From the NCBI GenBank assembly GCA_017506865.1, contig JAFCMP010000035.1, positions 124,001-188,000 of the forward strand: DNA of 64,000 bases. The letters run 5' to 3'. Of the stretch, positions 33,701 to 45,054 are shown piece by piece (position 1 is the stretch's first letter; each line of letters begins with the position of its first letter). The notes below the pieces were generated by a model. That model was not told the DNA's origin, searched no databases, and saw only the letters and a program-made list of their open reading frames with translations. A program made the position numbers and the translations under genes. This DNA is from Tribonema minus. Lineage: Eukaryota > Sar > Xanthophyceae > Tribonematales > Tribonemataceae.

Positions 33701-34505
33701 CATGCGCGCCCCCCAGGCCCCCCCCCCCCCCCCCCGCGCTCACCTCGGGTCCGAACGCCCTGTTGAACGCCGCGTGCACCTCGTCCATCCACGCCTGCGC
33801 GGAGCCCAGCGCGAGCCGCAGCGCGTAGCGCGCATCGCCCAACGCGCCGCCCACGTTCGCGCGCGCCGCCAGCGCCGCGGCGCCGCCCCACGCGCCCGCC
33901 GCGGCGCGGCCGAGCGCGCCCAGCACCAGCGGCACGCGCGCCGCCAGTGCCACCGCGAGGCACACGAGCAGCGTCGTCGCGGCGCCGACGAGGACGGGCG
34001 GCACGGGCGGCGGCATGACGGGCGCGTCCAGGCTCACGTCCAGCGCCACCTCGCGCTGCTGCTGCTGCTGCGCCGCCGCGCCGCTGTCGCCGTCCTGCTC
34101 ATCGCAGTTCGAATGTTGCTGCTGCTGCTGCCGGTGCCGCCCGGACACCACGCCCGCCGCTGCGATGAGGGTGTGCGGCCGGACCCTGCGGAGGTGGGGG
34201 CTGTCGTCGCCGGCCTCTGCGGCGTGGGAGCCCGCCGCTGCTCTATGCGGCCGCAGTCTGTGGATGATGGATGGGGGTGCGGACACCCGCAGCCGTGACC
34301 TGCCACTGGCAGCATCCGCCGTGCATGCCGCTCTTCGTCTGTGCTTGCACAGAGCTTTACTGTTAATTGCCAAAGAACACCTAGCACTTGCACTTACAGT
34401 CGCAGGACAGCAGGGGCCTGTGAAGGCACTGCACACAGATAGCGACATCACCACGGCAGCTGCTGCATACCACCCGCAGCAGCTGCGTGTTGGCGGCTGC
34501 CGCAT
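30724..34505 (-). CDS. Plastid-targeted FNR/cytochrome-b5-reductase-like flavoprotein (3 exons)
   Basis: Exons in coding order: 34505-33744, 32823-32692, 31365-30724 (511 residues). An ATG 14 codons upstream at 34547 is in frame, but the signal peptide is best placed from 34505. The N-terminus is a signal peptide ending in VCSAF|TGP, matching the ASAF-type motif that directs proteins into complex red-type plastids, and is followed by a basic Ser-rich transit region. A hydrophobic stretch (PVLVGAATTLLVCLAVALAA) can anchor it in a membrane. Exon 2 and early exon 3 form the flavin-binding barrel (YRFKLPGPACVLPLELGQ). ACGLGVVPMLQLVREL is the NAD(P)-binding motif, and the protein ends SGPDFFVAKVRDYLVRQGY. 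The usual RxY[ST] flavin motif reads RVASASC instead, so cofactor binding may differ. The electron acceptor is unknown. The minus-strand introns have C-rich acceptor tracts. Confidence 0.85.
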
Positions 34506-34547
34506 GGCGGTGAACACGCGCCTGTGCGTGTACATACGTAGTTGCAC

Positions 34548-35103
34548 CCCAAGTGAGTGGGGTGGCGAGCACGCAGCTTGGGGGTTGTTTCACCGCTCCG
34601 ACACCATCAAATCTGCATTGCAAGATGGCAACGACAAGTCAGGATATCACGGCGAGCACGCTCGCCGCGTAATGCTGTGCCAATCGACGTGTGCACATTC
34701 AAACAGAATGATGCGTGCGATCTACAATGGTCTGGCGCACCAGACACAGCACCAACAAGCAATATAAAGGCACCTGTGAAGCTTGTATCTGTCGCCGCGT
34801 TGCCAGAGGTTGCATAGTTCTTGGAGCGTGGAGGAGCGCGGTTCGAACACAGCACACCAACTCCAACTGTAACTCACTCGCGGCACGGAGTTCCTCACTC
34901 AAGTCCAAGTCTGAGTGCAAGTCTAAGTCGTTCGGAAAGTTACGATGACTCTAGACTTATAAATACGATCTCAATGCTTGCAACTTGCCAGATTGGTAAT
35001 TGGGTAATTTCTAAGTCGGCAGTATTTGGGGGAGCACAACGCCGGATTCTAGATGCAGTTGCAGAACAGATCATTTTGCAGCCAGACAATTGACCTCACT
35101 CTT
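34548..35103. other. 5' flank of the reductase gene
   Basis: This region lies upstream of the minus-strand reductase and next to the retroelement nest. It contains a short run of AAGTCCAAGTCTGAG-type repeats at about 34900-34930. A GGTTCGAAC at 34831 resembles a tRNA B box but has no cloverleaf around it. No gene is seen. Confidence 0.45.
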
Positions 35104-35127
35104 CGGAAGTGGTACTTTTTATTAATT
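35104..35127 (-). mobile_element. Possible 12-nt insertion of a retroelement 3' tail with target duplication
   Basis: CGGAAGTGGTAC at 35104-35115 is followed by TTTTTATTAATT (35116-35127, the last 12 bases of the retroelement on the opposite strand). The same CGGAAGTGGTAC then recurs at 35128-35139. This is what an extremely 5'-truncated insertion at the same target would leave. Local slippage is the alternative. Confidence 0.55.
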
Positions 35128-35139
35128 CGGAAGTGGTAC

Positions 35140-38100
35140 TTTTTATTATTTCTCGCTCAGGGCGCGAAAAAGCCCAGATGATTGGCATCTAGCTGTAAGG
35201 AATCTACATGTCGTATGACAGTCTGAAAGTGTCGCAACGACAACCACTCAAACGCCGCCGCCGCCAAATGGCATCTCGGGGTCCTCCCCTACGTCCTCCT
35301 CCATGTGCCCCCCCCCCCTAGATTCTGCCATGTGTGTCATGACACGGCCAGAGTACGCCATGTGGAGCGCTGCCGACAGTGCCGAGCGTAAGCGCGCCAG
35401 GGCGATGCCCTTGAGAGCATTAGGGCGCGCTCCTCCGGGCACTGACATCCTGCTGGCATACTCCGTCGCCACAGCCTCCAGCAGCTTCCGCCCCTGCTCC
35501 CCGATGCTGCCAAATGACCCTATTGCCAGTGTGGCAAGTTTGTAGCAATTCTGATCATAATGACCAGAATAGTGGGTAGTCTTGGCGGCCTCTTGGTCGC
35601 GGCAGCATCGCTCGGGGTCTGCTGCAGTCTTCGCCGCCCGCGACGCCACCTGTGCCTCGAAGCAGGTAACGTCCACCATGAGCGGTAGGTGGCGTGTCGG
35701 GTCGTCGTAGCCGGTCACCGGGAAGGCGTCGGCAGGCAGCACGATGTCCATCCTGCGACTGCCCGGCGGCCCGGCGGACCCCAGAAACGGCGTGTAGTCC
35801 TCGTCCACCAGTCCCGTTTTGAGGTATTGCCGCAGGAGGCGCTGCGTGGCCCTCTTGACGCTATTGTGGACAATGGTGTCGTGCGCCTTGACGCGTGGCG
35901 CTTGACACAGCCGTGCATGCAGGGTGCCGCCCGGCGACTTCCCGCACAGCTTGCAGCCTGCCGTCTGCTCCTCTACTCCGATGGCGCGTTTGACGGCCAG
36001 CTGCCAGGATAGGCCATCGAACGAAGCCGTTGTGGAGTACATGGGCTCGTTGAGGAATGCCATGCCGATCGAGTGCATGTGGCGCTGCGACCGGAATCGA
36101 GCAAGTGCTTGCGTGCGTTGCGTGCCCTGCGGCAGCTGTTGCAGGTCCGCCTCCACCTTATCTGCAAGCTCGGTAGCGACGGCATCTGCAAGCGCACTCT
36201 GATTGGGGCGCTTCAGGCTACACTGCAACTGCAGAGCACTGGCGTCAAGTACGCAAGCAGCATCCGCACCAGTGCCACCACCTGCTGTCGGCCGCAGCGG
36301 CGGCTGCTGCGTAGGTGGTTGCTGCTGCAGTGGCGTTAGCGCTGGTGGCAGTATATGTTCCAGCTTGTCACCTGTTGCTGCACGTAGAGATGTGGCAGCT
36401 GTGGCGATCGTCCGCATGAGGGGCAGGCGCGCCACCTCTGCTGCTGCTGCGCCTTGTAGCATTGCTGGTGTGGAACGCGCAGCGCCTGCATTGACGGCTG
36501 CCGCTGCTGCGTGCGCTGGTGCTGCAGCTGTGCCGCCTGCCGTTGCTGCTGCTGCCAGTGGTGTTGCTGCTGCCGCAGGTGTTGGTGCAGCACCTGCCGC
36601 ATTGGCCGCTGCCACCGCCATTGCCGCTGTCGCAGCCGGCACGGTTGCGGCGCCGCCTGCCGACGCTGCTCCTGTTGCAGGTGCTGCAGCAGCCCTTAGG
36701 CTAGTAGGGCCTGTAGCAGCTGTATTGCCTATGCCCGCAGCCGCTGCTGTTGATGCTGCAGTTAGTGATGCCGCCGAGGCCACTTGAGGTGCAACATGTG
36801 CTGCCGCTGCTGCAGCAGCCTCTGATGCTGGAGCAGCTGCTGCTGCCGCCGCTGCTGCTGCCGCCGGAGTAGTTGCGCCGTGCGCCGCCGCTGCTGCTGC
36901 TGCCGCTGGTGCCGCCTGTGCTGCCGCCGCGGCCCCTGATCCAGCGGCAGCTGCGTCGTGTGTTGCCGGAATGGCTGCGCCATAAGCGCGGCCAGCCGCT
37001 GATGCAGTTGCCGCTGCCGGAGCGGTCGCGCCTCCACTGGCAACCGCCGCTGCCGCTGTAACAGTTGCCGCTGTTGATGCTGCTGGTGCTGGTGCTGCTG
37101 CCGCTGCTGCCGGTGCCGCTTGTGTTGCCGCATCCTCAGCAGCGTTGTCTGCAGCCGCTTGAGGAGCCGCCTGCTGCAGCACCCCCGCCCATCCAGAGAG
37201 TGCTGGTTGCAGCGCTTGCAACGTGCTCGCCACATACGCAGCATCAGCGATGTCGCAGGCGCTGGTAATGCCAAGGCCGCCATGCCGTGTTGGGAGTCGC
37301 GCTTGCTGTAAGGCTGGGCCGTGCGCTGCCAGATGGAAGTGGGCCCCACTTTGCTCAAACTGGCGCCAGGTCTGGCCTGGTGGCTGCAGGCCCATTGAGT
37401 GCTCAAGCACCCACTGCGTGACCCGATCCCACTCCTTGGCGGCTGGCGCTGTCTGCGTAGTGGGAATGGTGCGCAGGCAGTACGTCATGCGAGGCACCAC
37501 GCAGTAGCGCAGTAACCTGAACATAGCCCTCGGAGATGTCAGGCGCGCGCATCGCTCTGCAAATCGAGCCCCTGCCCCGCCTGCACCCGCTTCCCTGCGC
37601 AGCCATGCGTCCACAAAGCTGCTGTGGCCCACCGGCACCCCCAGCAACACAGCTCCACGGTTCTGATTTTCATCCGTATCCCCCACTAGCTGAACGCCCA
37701 GCTGCTGCAGCAGTTGCCGCTCGTGGTCTGTCACCACATGCCCCCTGCCAGGCAGCGCGCGTGACTTGGTGAGGTTTAGCTCCAGCCCCACCTCCGCAAA
37801 GTGTTGTTTGAGCTGCGCCACCGCCTGTATGTCATCCTGAGTCAGCGTGCAAGCGCCTGTTCGGACGTTGGCATCGTCCATGTAGGCGCCCATCCGCCTC
37901 CGCGCGCGCTGCGCAGCCGCCGCCTCATTGAACCGTTTCAAGCACTGAGCAATGGCGCCGCAGAAGAGCATCGGTGCCGCGGGGTCCCCCTGCTTAAACC
38001 CGCGCTGAGACATGATGATGCGCGTGGAGCCGTCAACGTGCTGGACAGCAGGCGTGGCCGAGTGCGAACGTATGTGCCGATGAAGTAGTCGAGGAAGTCC

Positions 38101-40633
38101 GGCAGCTGTGCTGCTACCCATTCCGCTGCCGCCAGGACGAACACCATGTTGAAGGCATTCTTGAGGTCCAGCATGAACTGCCAGTGACCGAGCTCATACG
38201 CGAGTTTGCCGGCCATGGCCGCTTTCTCCGCTCCTGCTGAGACGGCTACCCCATACTGCCCGTCTGGCTCAAGGAGCTCCGCCAGGAAGTCTTTGCGGTC
38301 TGCCACGTACACCGAAGTGCATAGTCGCTGCAGCACCTCGCCGCAAACGATGGGCCGCTGCTTAGCTGTACCATCTTCCTGTTGTTCTGCAAGTGGCGTC
38401 AGGCGCCCCGCGCCATGCAACTGCCAGAAGGCATCCGGCAGCCGCGCAGCCTCCCGCATAACGGTCTGAAGCCACCGTGTGAGGACAGCAGCAAACTCAT
38501 GCCGTCCCCAGCTTGTGCGTAGCGCATCCTGCAGGTGGCTGTAGCGCAGCCCCGATGGGCCTGCTCCACTGTAAGGGCTTGCTCGCTGGATGAGCTTGGC
38601 AACCGTCTCTGGCTCAATTCCCTCCCCCTGTAACAGGCTGAGTTCTGCTGGCATGTCGGCTGCTTTCGCCACAAACTGATCAACCATGCCGGATAGCTCA
38701 TGGAGTTGTTCCCCTGGCGCAGCGGGGGGGTGTTTGGACTGCATGGCGGCAAAGCAGTCATCATCAGGTATCGCCACCGTTTTGGGCTGAAGGAAACGCG
38801 CTGCCTGCTGTAACCCCCCCGTGTGCCCATGCACTGTAGGACGTAGGCGTTGATCGCTGCCTCCGTTTGCTGCGCGCGCGCCAGCGCCGGTGCGCACGCG
38901 CGTGTGCGAGGAGCGCTGGCACCAACCGGTCAAGCTCACCGCGTGCCAACATTCTGATTCTGTCGGAGCGAGTGATGCCAGGTGCGCCATCGGTGGAGGT
39001 GATGAGTGATGGCATGAGGTGGTGTAGAATCGTGGATCTTTGCAGTCGCTGCACCCGCCCTGCGGAATCTGGCTCCCGCGCCGCATTGACGAACATCGTC
39101 ATTGTGTGTGCCAACAGATGTGTTGCTGCGTTCTCCAGTGCAGCTCCCACATAGCGACGATTGCGTGGTCTAGCAAGGCTTCTAGTTGTCGCGAACTGCA
39201 GCTTGCACAGCTCATCGAGGCTGATGCTGTCAAGCACTGCTGCGACTGCGGGGGTTGAGATGGTCCACGTGAAAAGCCCACCTGCCCCACCTGCTGCGCC
39301 TGCAGGGCCTGGCGCTGCCGCTGCTGTCGCCGCACCTGCCGCTCTGGGGCCCCCTCCGCCGCCGCCGCGGCCGCCACGACCACAGCCTCGTCCGCCGCTG
39401 TCGCTGCTGCGACCGCTGCCACGGCCACCGCGGCCGTTTTGAGTTCGCGCGCCACTGCCGCTGTTGCTAGCACCGCCGCTGCGGCTGCTGGCATCACTGC
39501 TGCGGCCGTTGCCAGCGCCGCTGTCCTTAGTACCGGCTGCACTGCCGCCGCCGGCACCGCTGCTGCTGCCGCCTCCGGTTCTGCTGCGCTAGTCGCTCTG
39601 CTACTGCTGATGTCTGCATCATTGCTGCCGCTGCGAACGCGTCCTCCATTGCCACGTCCGCGCCCTCCACTGCGACCCCGACCCCCTCGTGTAGCACTGC
39701 TGCCCCGCGTTCCGGCCTCTTTGAGCTGCCGGAGGAGCTGCTGCCACCAGCCTGAGCAGCAGGTGCCTGCTGCGCGTGCGCTGGTCCCTTTGCGTAGGGG
39801 TTGCCCGATGGGTGTGCACGCCGGTTGCTGCTGTGGCAGCGACGTGGTAGCTGTTGCCGTCGATGCATCAGGTGCTAGCGGTGCTGCTGATGCTGTTGTT
39901 GACAATGTTGCCGCCACTGCAGCGGGTGAAGTGATAGGCCTGCATTTGCGGCAGTGCTTGCCCGCGCTGGCATCGCTGCTGTCCACTCTGAATGTCTTGT
40001 TGGCATGAAACAGGTTTTTGCACAAGGCACACTCGGTGTAGATGGTTTGCAAGTGCGACGTGCTGAGGTCGGAGCGCTCCAGAACGTTGTTGCTGTCCCA
40101 CTGTGGTGTTTGCGCTGGTGCTTCGCCGCGATGTGGGCGTTTAACCTCTGCTGTAACGAGAGCAGCGACATGCCCTTCTTCACCACGAGGTCGCATAAGT
40201 TGCACTTGTACTCCGGGTCCGCACTGCCTCCACCTCCAGCTTCGTCGTCTAGCATCAGACGTTGCTGTTCCAGACTGTTATGACCTGTTCTAGAGCGCTT
40301 GACTGCACTTTGCCCGCCCGTGTGCTCCCTTCGCCTGTTTGATCGGAAATTGACCAACCGTCATTCTGTACCCTCTTGCGTTTGTGCGCTGCGCGTCCGT
40401 CTCCAGTTGCTCTGCTGCTGCCACTCGTGCCATCGTCCTGTTGACAAGCGCCATTGCCATCTGCAGCACTGGTGCTAATATCCTGCGCTTGTGCGCACGC
40501 TAGATCGGATTCCTTGCATTTCTGCGCTGATTCAGAGTTGGCAATACGGGCCTCCCGCCGCCGCCATGATATTCTTTTCATGATCTCTGCTACGCCATGG
40601 TGCTACATGCTACAGCTACATACCTATCCGCAT
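35140..40633 (-). mobile_element. Non-LTR retrotransposon copy A, near full length, with target-site duplication
   Basis: This 5.5-kb element lies on the minus strand. It is bounded by the 12-bp duplication CGGAAGTGGTAC at 35128-35139 and 40634-40645. It has no long terminal repeats. Its 3' end is a ~100-nt UTR with a short stem (GGGC...GCCC) and finishes AATAATAAAAA-like, joined directly to GTAC. The coding region runs from 40581 to 35248 and holds zinc fingers, reverse transcriptase, an Ala-rich linker, a CCHC knuckle and an endonuclease-like C-terminus. This order is that of the R2/CRE-type (restriction-like endonuclease) lineages of non-LTR elements. Confidence 0.9.
35248..40581 (-). pseudogene. 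Retrotransposon polyprotein of copy A, broken by frameshifts
   Basis: In coding order: an N-terminal C2H2 finger (CNLCDLV...HIAAKH) and a CxxC...CxxC motif (CALC...CRKC), then a Gly/Ser/Arg-rich stretch. Next comes the RT, with QRGFKQGDPAAP and the catalytic YMDD in MGAYMDDANV. After it lie ~225 Ala-rich residues (about 37160-36480) and a zinc knuckle, CKLCGKSPGGTLHARLC (CX2CX8HX3C). The C-terminus (RRMDIVLP...PLMVDVTCFEAQ...GSFGSIGEQG) looks like a restriction-like endonuclease. The 3' part is open from 38121 to 35248. Compared with copy E, one A is missing near 38041 and one G near 40082, so the frame is broken at least twice. Confidence 0.85.
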
Positions 40634-40654
40634 CGGAAGTGGTACTTGAGTAAC

Positions 40655-40803
40655 GGGAGGACCCCGAGATGCCATTTGGCGGCGGTGGCGTTTGAGGGGT
40701 TGTCGTTGCGACACTTTCAGACTGTCATACGACATGTAGATTCCTTACAGCTAGGTGCCAATCATCTGGGCTTTTTCGCGCCCTGAGCGAGAATTAATAA
40801 AAA
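40655..40803 (+). mobile_element. Inverted, 5'-truncated retroelement copy with 13-bp target duplication
   Basis: The last ~150 bp of the element (end of the ORF, FGGGGV-stop, and the 3' UTR) lie here on the plus strand. The copy is flanked by GTACTTGAGTAAC at 40642-40654 and 40804-40816. It sits next to the 5' end of copy A, in the opposite orientation, at the same GTAC. Confidence 0.9.
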
Positions 40804-40816
40804 GTACTTGAGTAAC

Positions 40817-41204
40817 CTACATTATGTCAGAGTCAAAAAAGGGGACAAGTGGGCAAGGCTGCAACGTGTTGCGCAGGGAAGTGCTCCATGGAGATGACAT
40901 GGAGCGTGGTCAAGCAATGTGTGTTACGTCACTTTGCGACAACACATCAACCCCCCCCCTGCAATGTAACTGATCATCAGGTTCTGTCGCGCTCTCAACG
41001 ACAAGTACTGATGGATTGCATCACACACAACCGACCAATTGCATATCCCCACTTCAGGTACGTGGCCACTGCCAGTCAAGGAGAAGGAGTGCATGCGAGT
41101 AGATATCACAGGGCAGCAGTGTTGAATCATCATCCTCGCGCTCTTGCATACTGCTGACATGCTCTCATAATGTAGTGCACTTACATAGTACTGTATAGTG
41201 TTTC
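40817..41204. other. Host-like spacer inside the retroelement nest
   Basis: About 390 bp of lower-GC sequence that matches none of the element copies. I see no gene in it. It is probably part of the original target locus. Confidence 0.5.
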
Positions 41205-41332
41205 TTTTTATAATTCTCGCTCAGGGCGCGAAAAAGCCCAGATGATTGGCATCTAGCTGTAAGGAATCTACATGTCGTATGACAGTCTGAAAGTGTCGCA
41301 ACGACAACCACTCAAACGCCGCCGCCGCCAAA
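41205..41332 (-). mobile_element. 3'-end-only retroelement fragment
   Basis: Contains the 3' UTR with the GGGCGCGAAAAAGCCC stem region and stops at the last codons of the ORF. It is a severely 5'-truncated copy. Confidence 0.8.
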
Positions 41333-41337
41333 GTGTA

Positions 41338-42727
41338 CTTTCTATTTATTCTCGCTCAGGGCGCGAAAAGCCCAGATGATTGGCATCTAACTGTAAGGAA
41401 TCTACATGTCGTATGACAGTCAAAAGTGTCGCAACGACAACCACTCAAACGCCGCCGCCGCCAAATGGCATCTCGGGGTCCTCCCCTACGTCCTCCTCCA
41501 TGTGCCCCCCCCCCCCTGGATTCTGCCATGTGTGTCATGACACGGCCAGAGTACGCCATGTGGAGCGCTGCCGACAGTGCCGAGCGTAAGCGCGCCAGGG
41601 CGATGCCCTTGAGAGCTTTAGGGCGCGCTCCTCCGGGCACTGACATCCTGCTGGCATACTCCGTCGCCACAGCCTCCAGCAGCTTCCGCCCCTGCTCCCC
41701 GATGCTGCCAAATGACCCTATTGCCAAAGTGGCAAGTTTGTAGCAATTCTGATCATAATGACCAGAATAGTGCCACTGGGTAGTCTTGGCGGCCTCTTGG
41801 TCGCGGCAGCATCGCTCGGGGTCTGCTGCAGTCTTCGCCGCCCGCGACGCCACCTGTGCCTCGAAGCAGGTAACGTCCACCATGAGCGGTAGGTGCGTGT
41901 CGGGTCGTCGTAGCCGGTCACCGGGAAGGCGTCGGCAGGCAGCACGATGTCCATCCTGCGACTCCCCGGCGGCCCGGCGGACCCCAGAAACGGCGTGTAG
42001 TCCTCGTCCACCAGTCCCGTTTTGAGGTATTGCCGCAGGAGGCGCTGCGTGGCCCTCTTGACGCTATTGTGGACAATGGTGTCGTGCGCCTTGACGCGTG
42101 GCGCTTGACACAGCCGTGCATGCAGGGTGCCGCCCGGCGACTTCCCGCACAGCTTGCAGCCTGCCGTCTGCTCCTCTACTCCGATGGCGCGTTTGACGGC
42201 CAGCTGCCAGGATTGGCCATCGAACGAAGCCGTTGTGGAGTACATGGGCTCGTTGAGGAATGCCATGCCGATCGAGTGCATGTGGCGCTGCGACCGGAAT
42301 CGAGCAAGTGCTTGCGTGCGTTGCGTGCCCTGCGGCAGCTGTTGCAGGTCCGCCTCCACCTTATCTGCAAGCTCGGTAGCGACGGCATCTGCAAGCGCAC
42401 TCTGATTGGGGCGCTTCAGGCTACACTGCAACTGCAGAGCACTGGCGTCAAGTACGCAAGCAGCATCCGCACCAGTGCCACCACCTGCTGTCGGCCGCAG
42501 CGGCGGCTGCTGCGTAGGTGGTTGCTGCTGCAGTGGCGTTAGCGCTGGTGGCAGTATATGGTCCAGCTTGTCACCTGTTGCTGCACGTAGAGATGTGGCA
42601 GCTGTGGCGATCGTCCGCATGAGGGGCAGGCGCGCCACCTCTGCTGCTGCTGCGCCTTGTAGCATTGCTGGTGTGGAACGCGCAGCGCCTGCATTGACGG
42701 CTGCCGCTGCTGCGTGCGCTGGTGCAC
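41338..42727 (-). mobile_element. 5'-truncated retroelement copy B
   Basis: Carries the end of the Ala-rich linker, the CCHC knuckle and the endonuclease-like region of the polyprotein on the minus strand, plus the 3' UTR. A one-base loss near 41892 (relative to copy A) breaks the frame. The 5' break lies in the Ala-rich linker, at the same place as copy C. Confidence 0.88.
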
Positions 42728-44116
42728 TTTTTATTAATTCTCGCTCAGGGCGCGAAAAAGCCCAGATGATTGGCATCTAGCTGTAAGGAATCTCATATCG
42801 TATAACAGCCTGAAATCGTCGCAACGACAACCACTCAAACGCCGCCGCCGCCAAATGGCATCTCGGGGTCCTCCCCTACGTCCTCCTCCATGGATGTGCC
42901 CCCCCCCCCTGGATTCTGCCATGTGTGTCATGACACGGCCAGAGTACGCCATGTGGAGCGCTGCCGACAGTGCCGAGCGTAAGCGCGCCAGGGCGATGCC
43001 CTTGAGAGCTTTAGGGCGCGCTCCTCCGGGCACTGACATCCTGCTGGCATACTCCGTCGCCACAGCCTCCAGCAGCTTCCGCCCCTGCTCCCCGATGCTG
43101 CCAAATGACCCTATTGCCAAAGTGGCAAGTTTGTAGCAATTCTGATCATAATGACCAGAATAGTGCCACTGGGTAGTCTTGGCGGCCTCTTGGTCGCGGC
43201 AGCATCGCTCGGGGTCTGCTGCAGTCTTCGCCGCCCGCGACGCCACCTGTGCCTCGAAGCAGGTAACGTCCACCATGAGCGGTAGGTGGCGTGTCGGGTC
43301 GTCGTAGCCGGTCACCGGGAAGGCGTCGGAGGCAGCACGATGTCCATCCTGCGACTCCCCGGCGGCCCGGCGGACCCCAGAAACGGCGTGTAGTCCTCGT
43401 CCACCAGTCCCGTTTGAGGTATTGCCGCAGGAGGCGCTGCGTGGCCCTCTTGACGCTATTGTGGACAATGGTGTCGTGCGCCTTGACGCGTGGCGCTTGA
43501 CACAGCCGTGCATGCAGGGTGCCGCCCGGCGACTTCCCGCACAGCTTGCAGCCTGCCGTCTGCTCCTCTACTCCGATGGCGCGTTTGACGGCCAGCTGCC
43601 AGGATTGGCCATCGAACGAAGCCGTTGTGGAGTACATGGGCTCGTTGAGGAATGCCATGCCGATCGAGTGCATGTGGCGCTGCGACCGGAATCGAGCAAG
43701 TGCTTGCGTGCGTTGCGTGCCTGCGGCAGCTGTTGCAGGTCCGCCTCCACCTTATCTGCAAGCTCGGTAGCGACGGCATCTGCAAGCGCACTCTGATTGG
43801 GGCGCTTCAGGCTACACTGCAACTGCAGAGCACTGGCGTCAAGTACGCAAGCAGCATCCGCACCAGTGCCACCACCTGCTGTCGGCCGCAGCGGCGGCTG
43901 CTGCGTAGGTGGTTGCTGCTGCAGTGGCGTTAGCGCTGGTGGCAGTATATGGTCCAGCTTGTCACCTGTTGCTGCACGTAGAGATGTGGCAGCTGTGGCG
44001 ATCGTCCGCATGAGGGGCAGGCGCGCCACCTCTGCTGCTGCTGCGCCTTGTAGCATGCTGGTGTGGAACGCGCAGCGCCTGCATTGACGGCTGCCGCTGC
44101 TGCGTGCGCTGGGCAC
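42728..44116 (-). mobile_element. 5'-truncated retroelement copy C
   Basis: Nearly identical to copy B in length and extent, with the same 5' truncation point in the Ala-rich linker, so B and C look like a 1.39-kb segmental tandem duplication. It has its own one-base losses near 43328, 43414, 43722 and 44056 and no intact frame. Confidence 0.88.
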
Positions 44117-45030
44117 TTTTTATTAATTCTCGCTCAGGGCGCGAAAAAGCCCAGATGATTGGCATCTAGCTGTAAGGAATCTACATATCGTATAACAGCC
44201 TGAAATCGTCGCAACGACAACCACTCAAACGCCGCCGCCGCCAAATGGCATCTCGGGGTCCTCCCCTACGTCCTCCTCCATGGATGTGCCCCCCCCCCTG
44301 GATTCTGCCATGTGTGTCATGACACGGCCAGAGTACGCCATGTGGAGCGCTGCCGACAGTGCCGAGCGTAAGCGCGCCAGGGCGATGCCCTTGAGAGCTT
44401 TAGGGCGCGCTCCTCCGGGCACTGACATCCTGCTGGCATACTCCGTCGCCACAGCCTCCAGCAGCTTCCGCCCCTGCTCCCCGATGCTGCCAAATGACCC
44501 TATTGCCAAAGTGGCAAGTTTGTAGCAATTCTGATCATAATGACCAGAATAGTGCCACTGGGTAGTCTTGGCGGCCTCTTGGTCGCGGCAGCATCGCTCG
44601 GGGTCTGCTGCAGTCTTCGCCGCCCGCGACGCCACCTGTGCCTCGAAGCAGGTAACGTCCACCATGAGCGGTAGGTGGCGTGTCGGGTCGTCGTAGCCGG
44701 TCACCGGGAAGGCGTCGGCAGGCAGCACGATGTCCATCCTGCGACTCCCCGGCGGCCCGGCGGACCCCAGAAACGGCGTGTAGTCCTCGTCCACCAGTCC
44801 CGTTTTGAGGTATTGCCGCAGGAGGCGCTGCGTGGCCCTCTTGACGCTATTGTGGAGAATGGTGTCGTGCGCCTTGACGCGTGGCGCTTGACACAGCCGT
44901 GCATGCAGGGTGCCGCCCGGCGACTTCCCGCACAGCTTGCAGCCTGCCGTCTGCTCCTCTACTCCGATGGCGCGTTTGACGGCCAGCTGCCAGGATAGGC
45001 CATCGAACGAAGCCGTTGTGGAGTACATGG
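44117..45030 (-). mobile_element. 5'-truncated retroelement copy D
   Basis: Holds the CCHC knuckle and the endonuclease-like C-terminus in one open frame (44225-45103 on the minus strand), then the 3' UTR. The 5' break is at the YSTTASFDG region. The next 24 bp (45031-45054) are not element sequence and end in GTAC, where copy E starts. Confidence 0.87.
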
Positions 45031-45054
45031 ACACACTGTATAGTGTACATGTAC

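Noticed and set aside
34820-34842. GGTTCGAAC resembling a tRNA B box
   Set aside because: No A box or acceptor stem fits on either strand, so no cloverleaf can be drawn.
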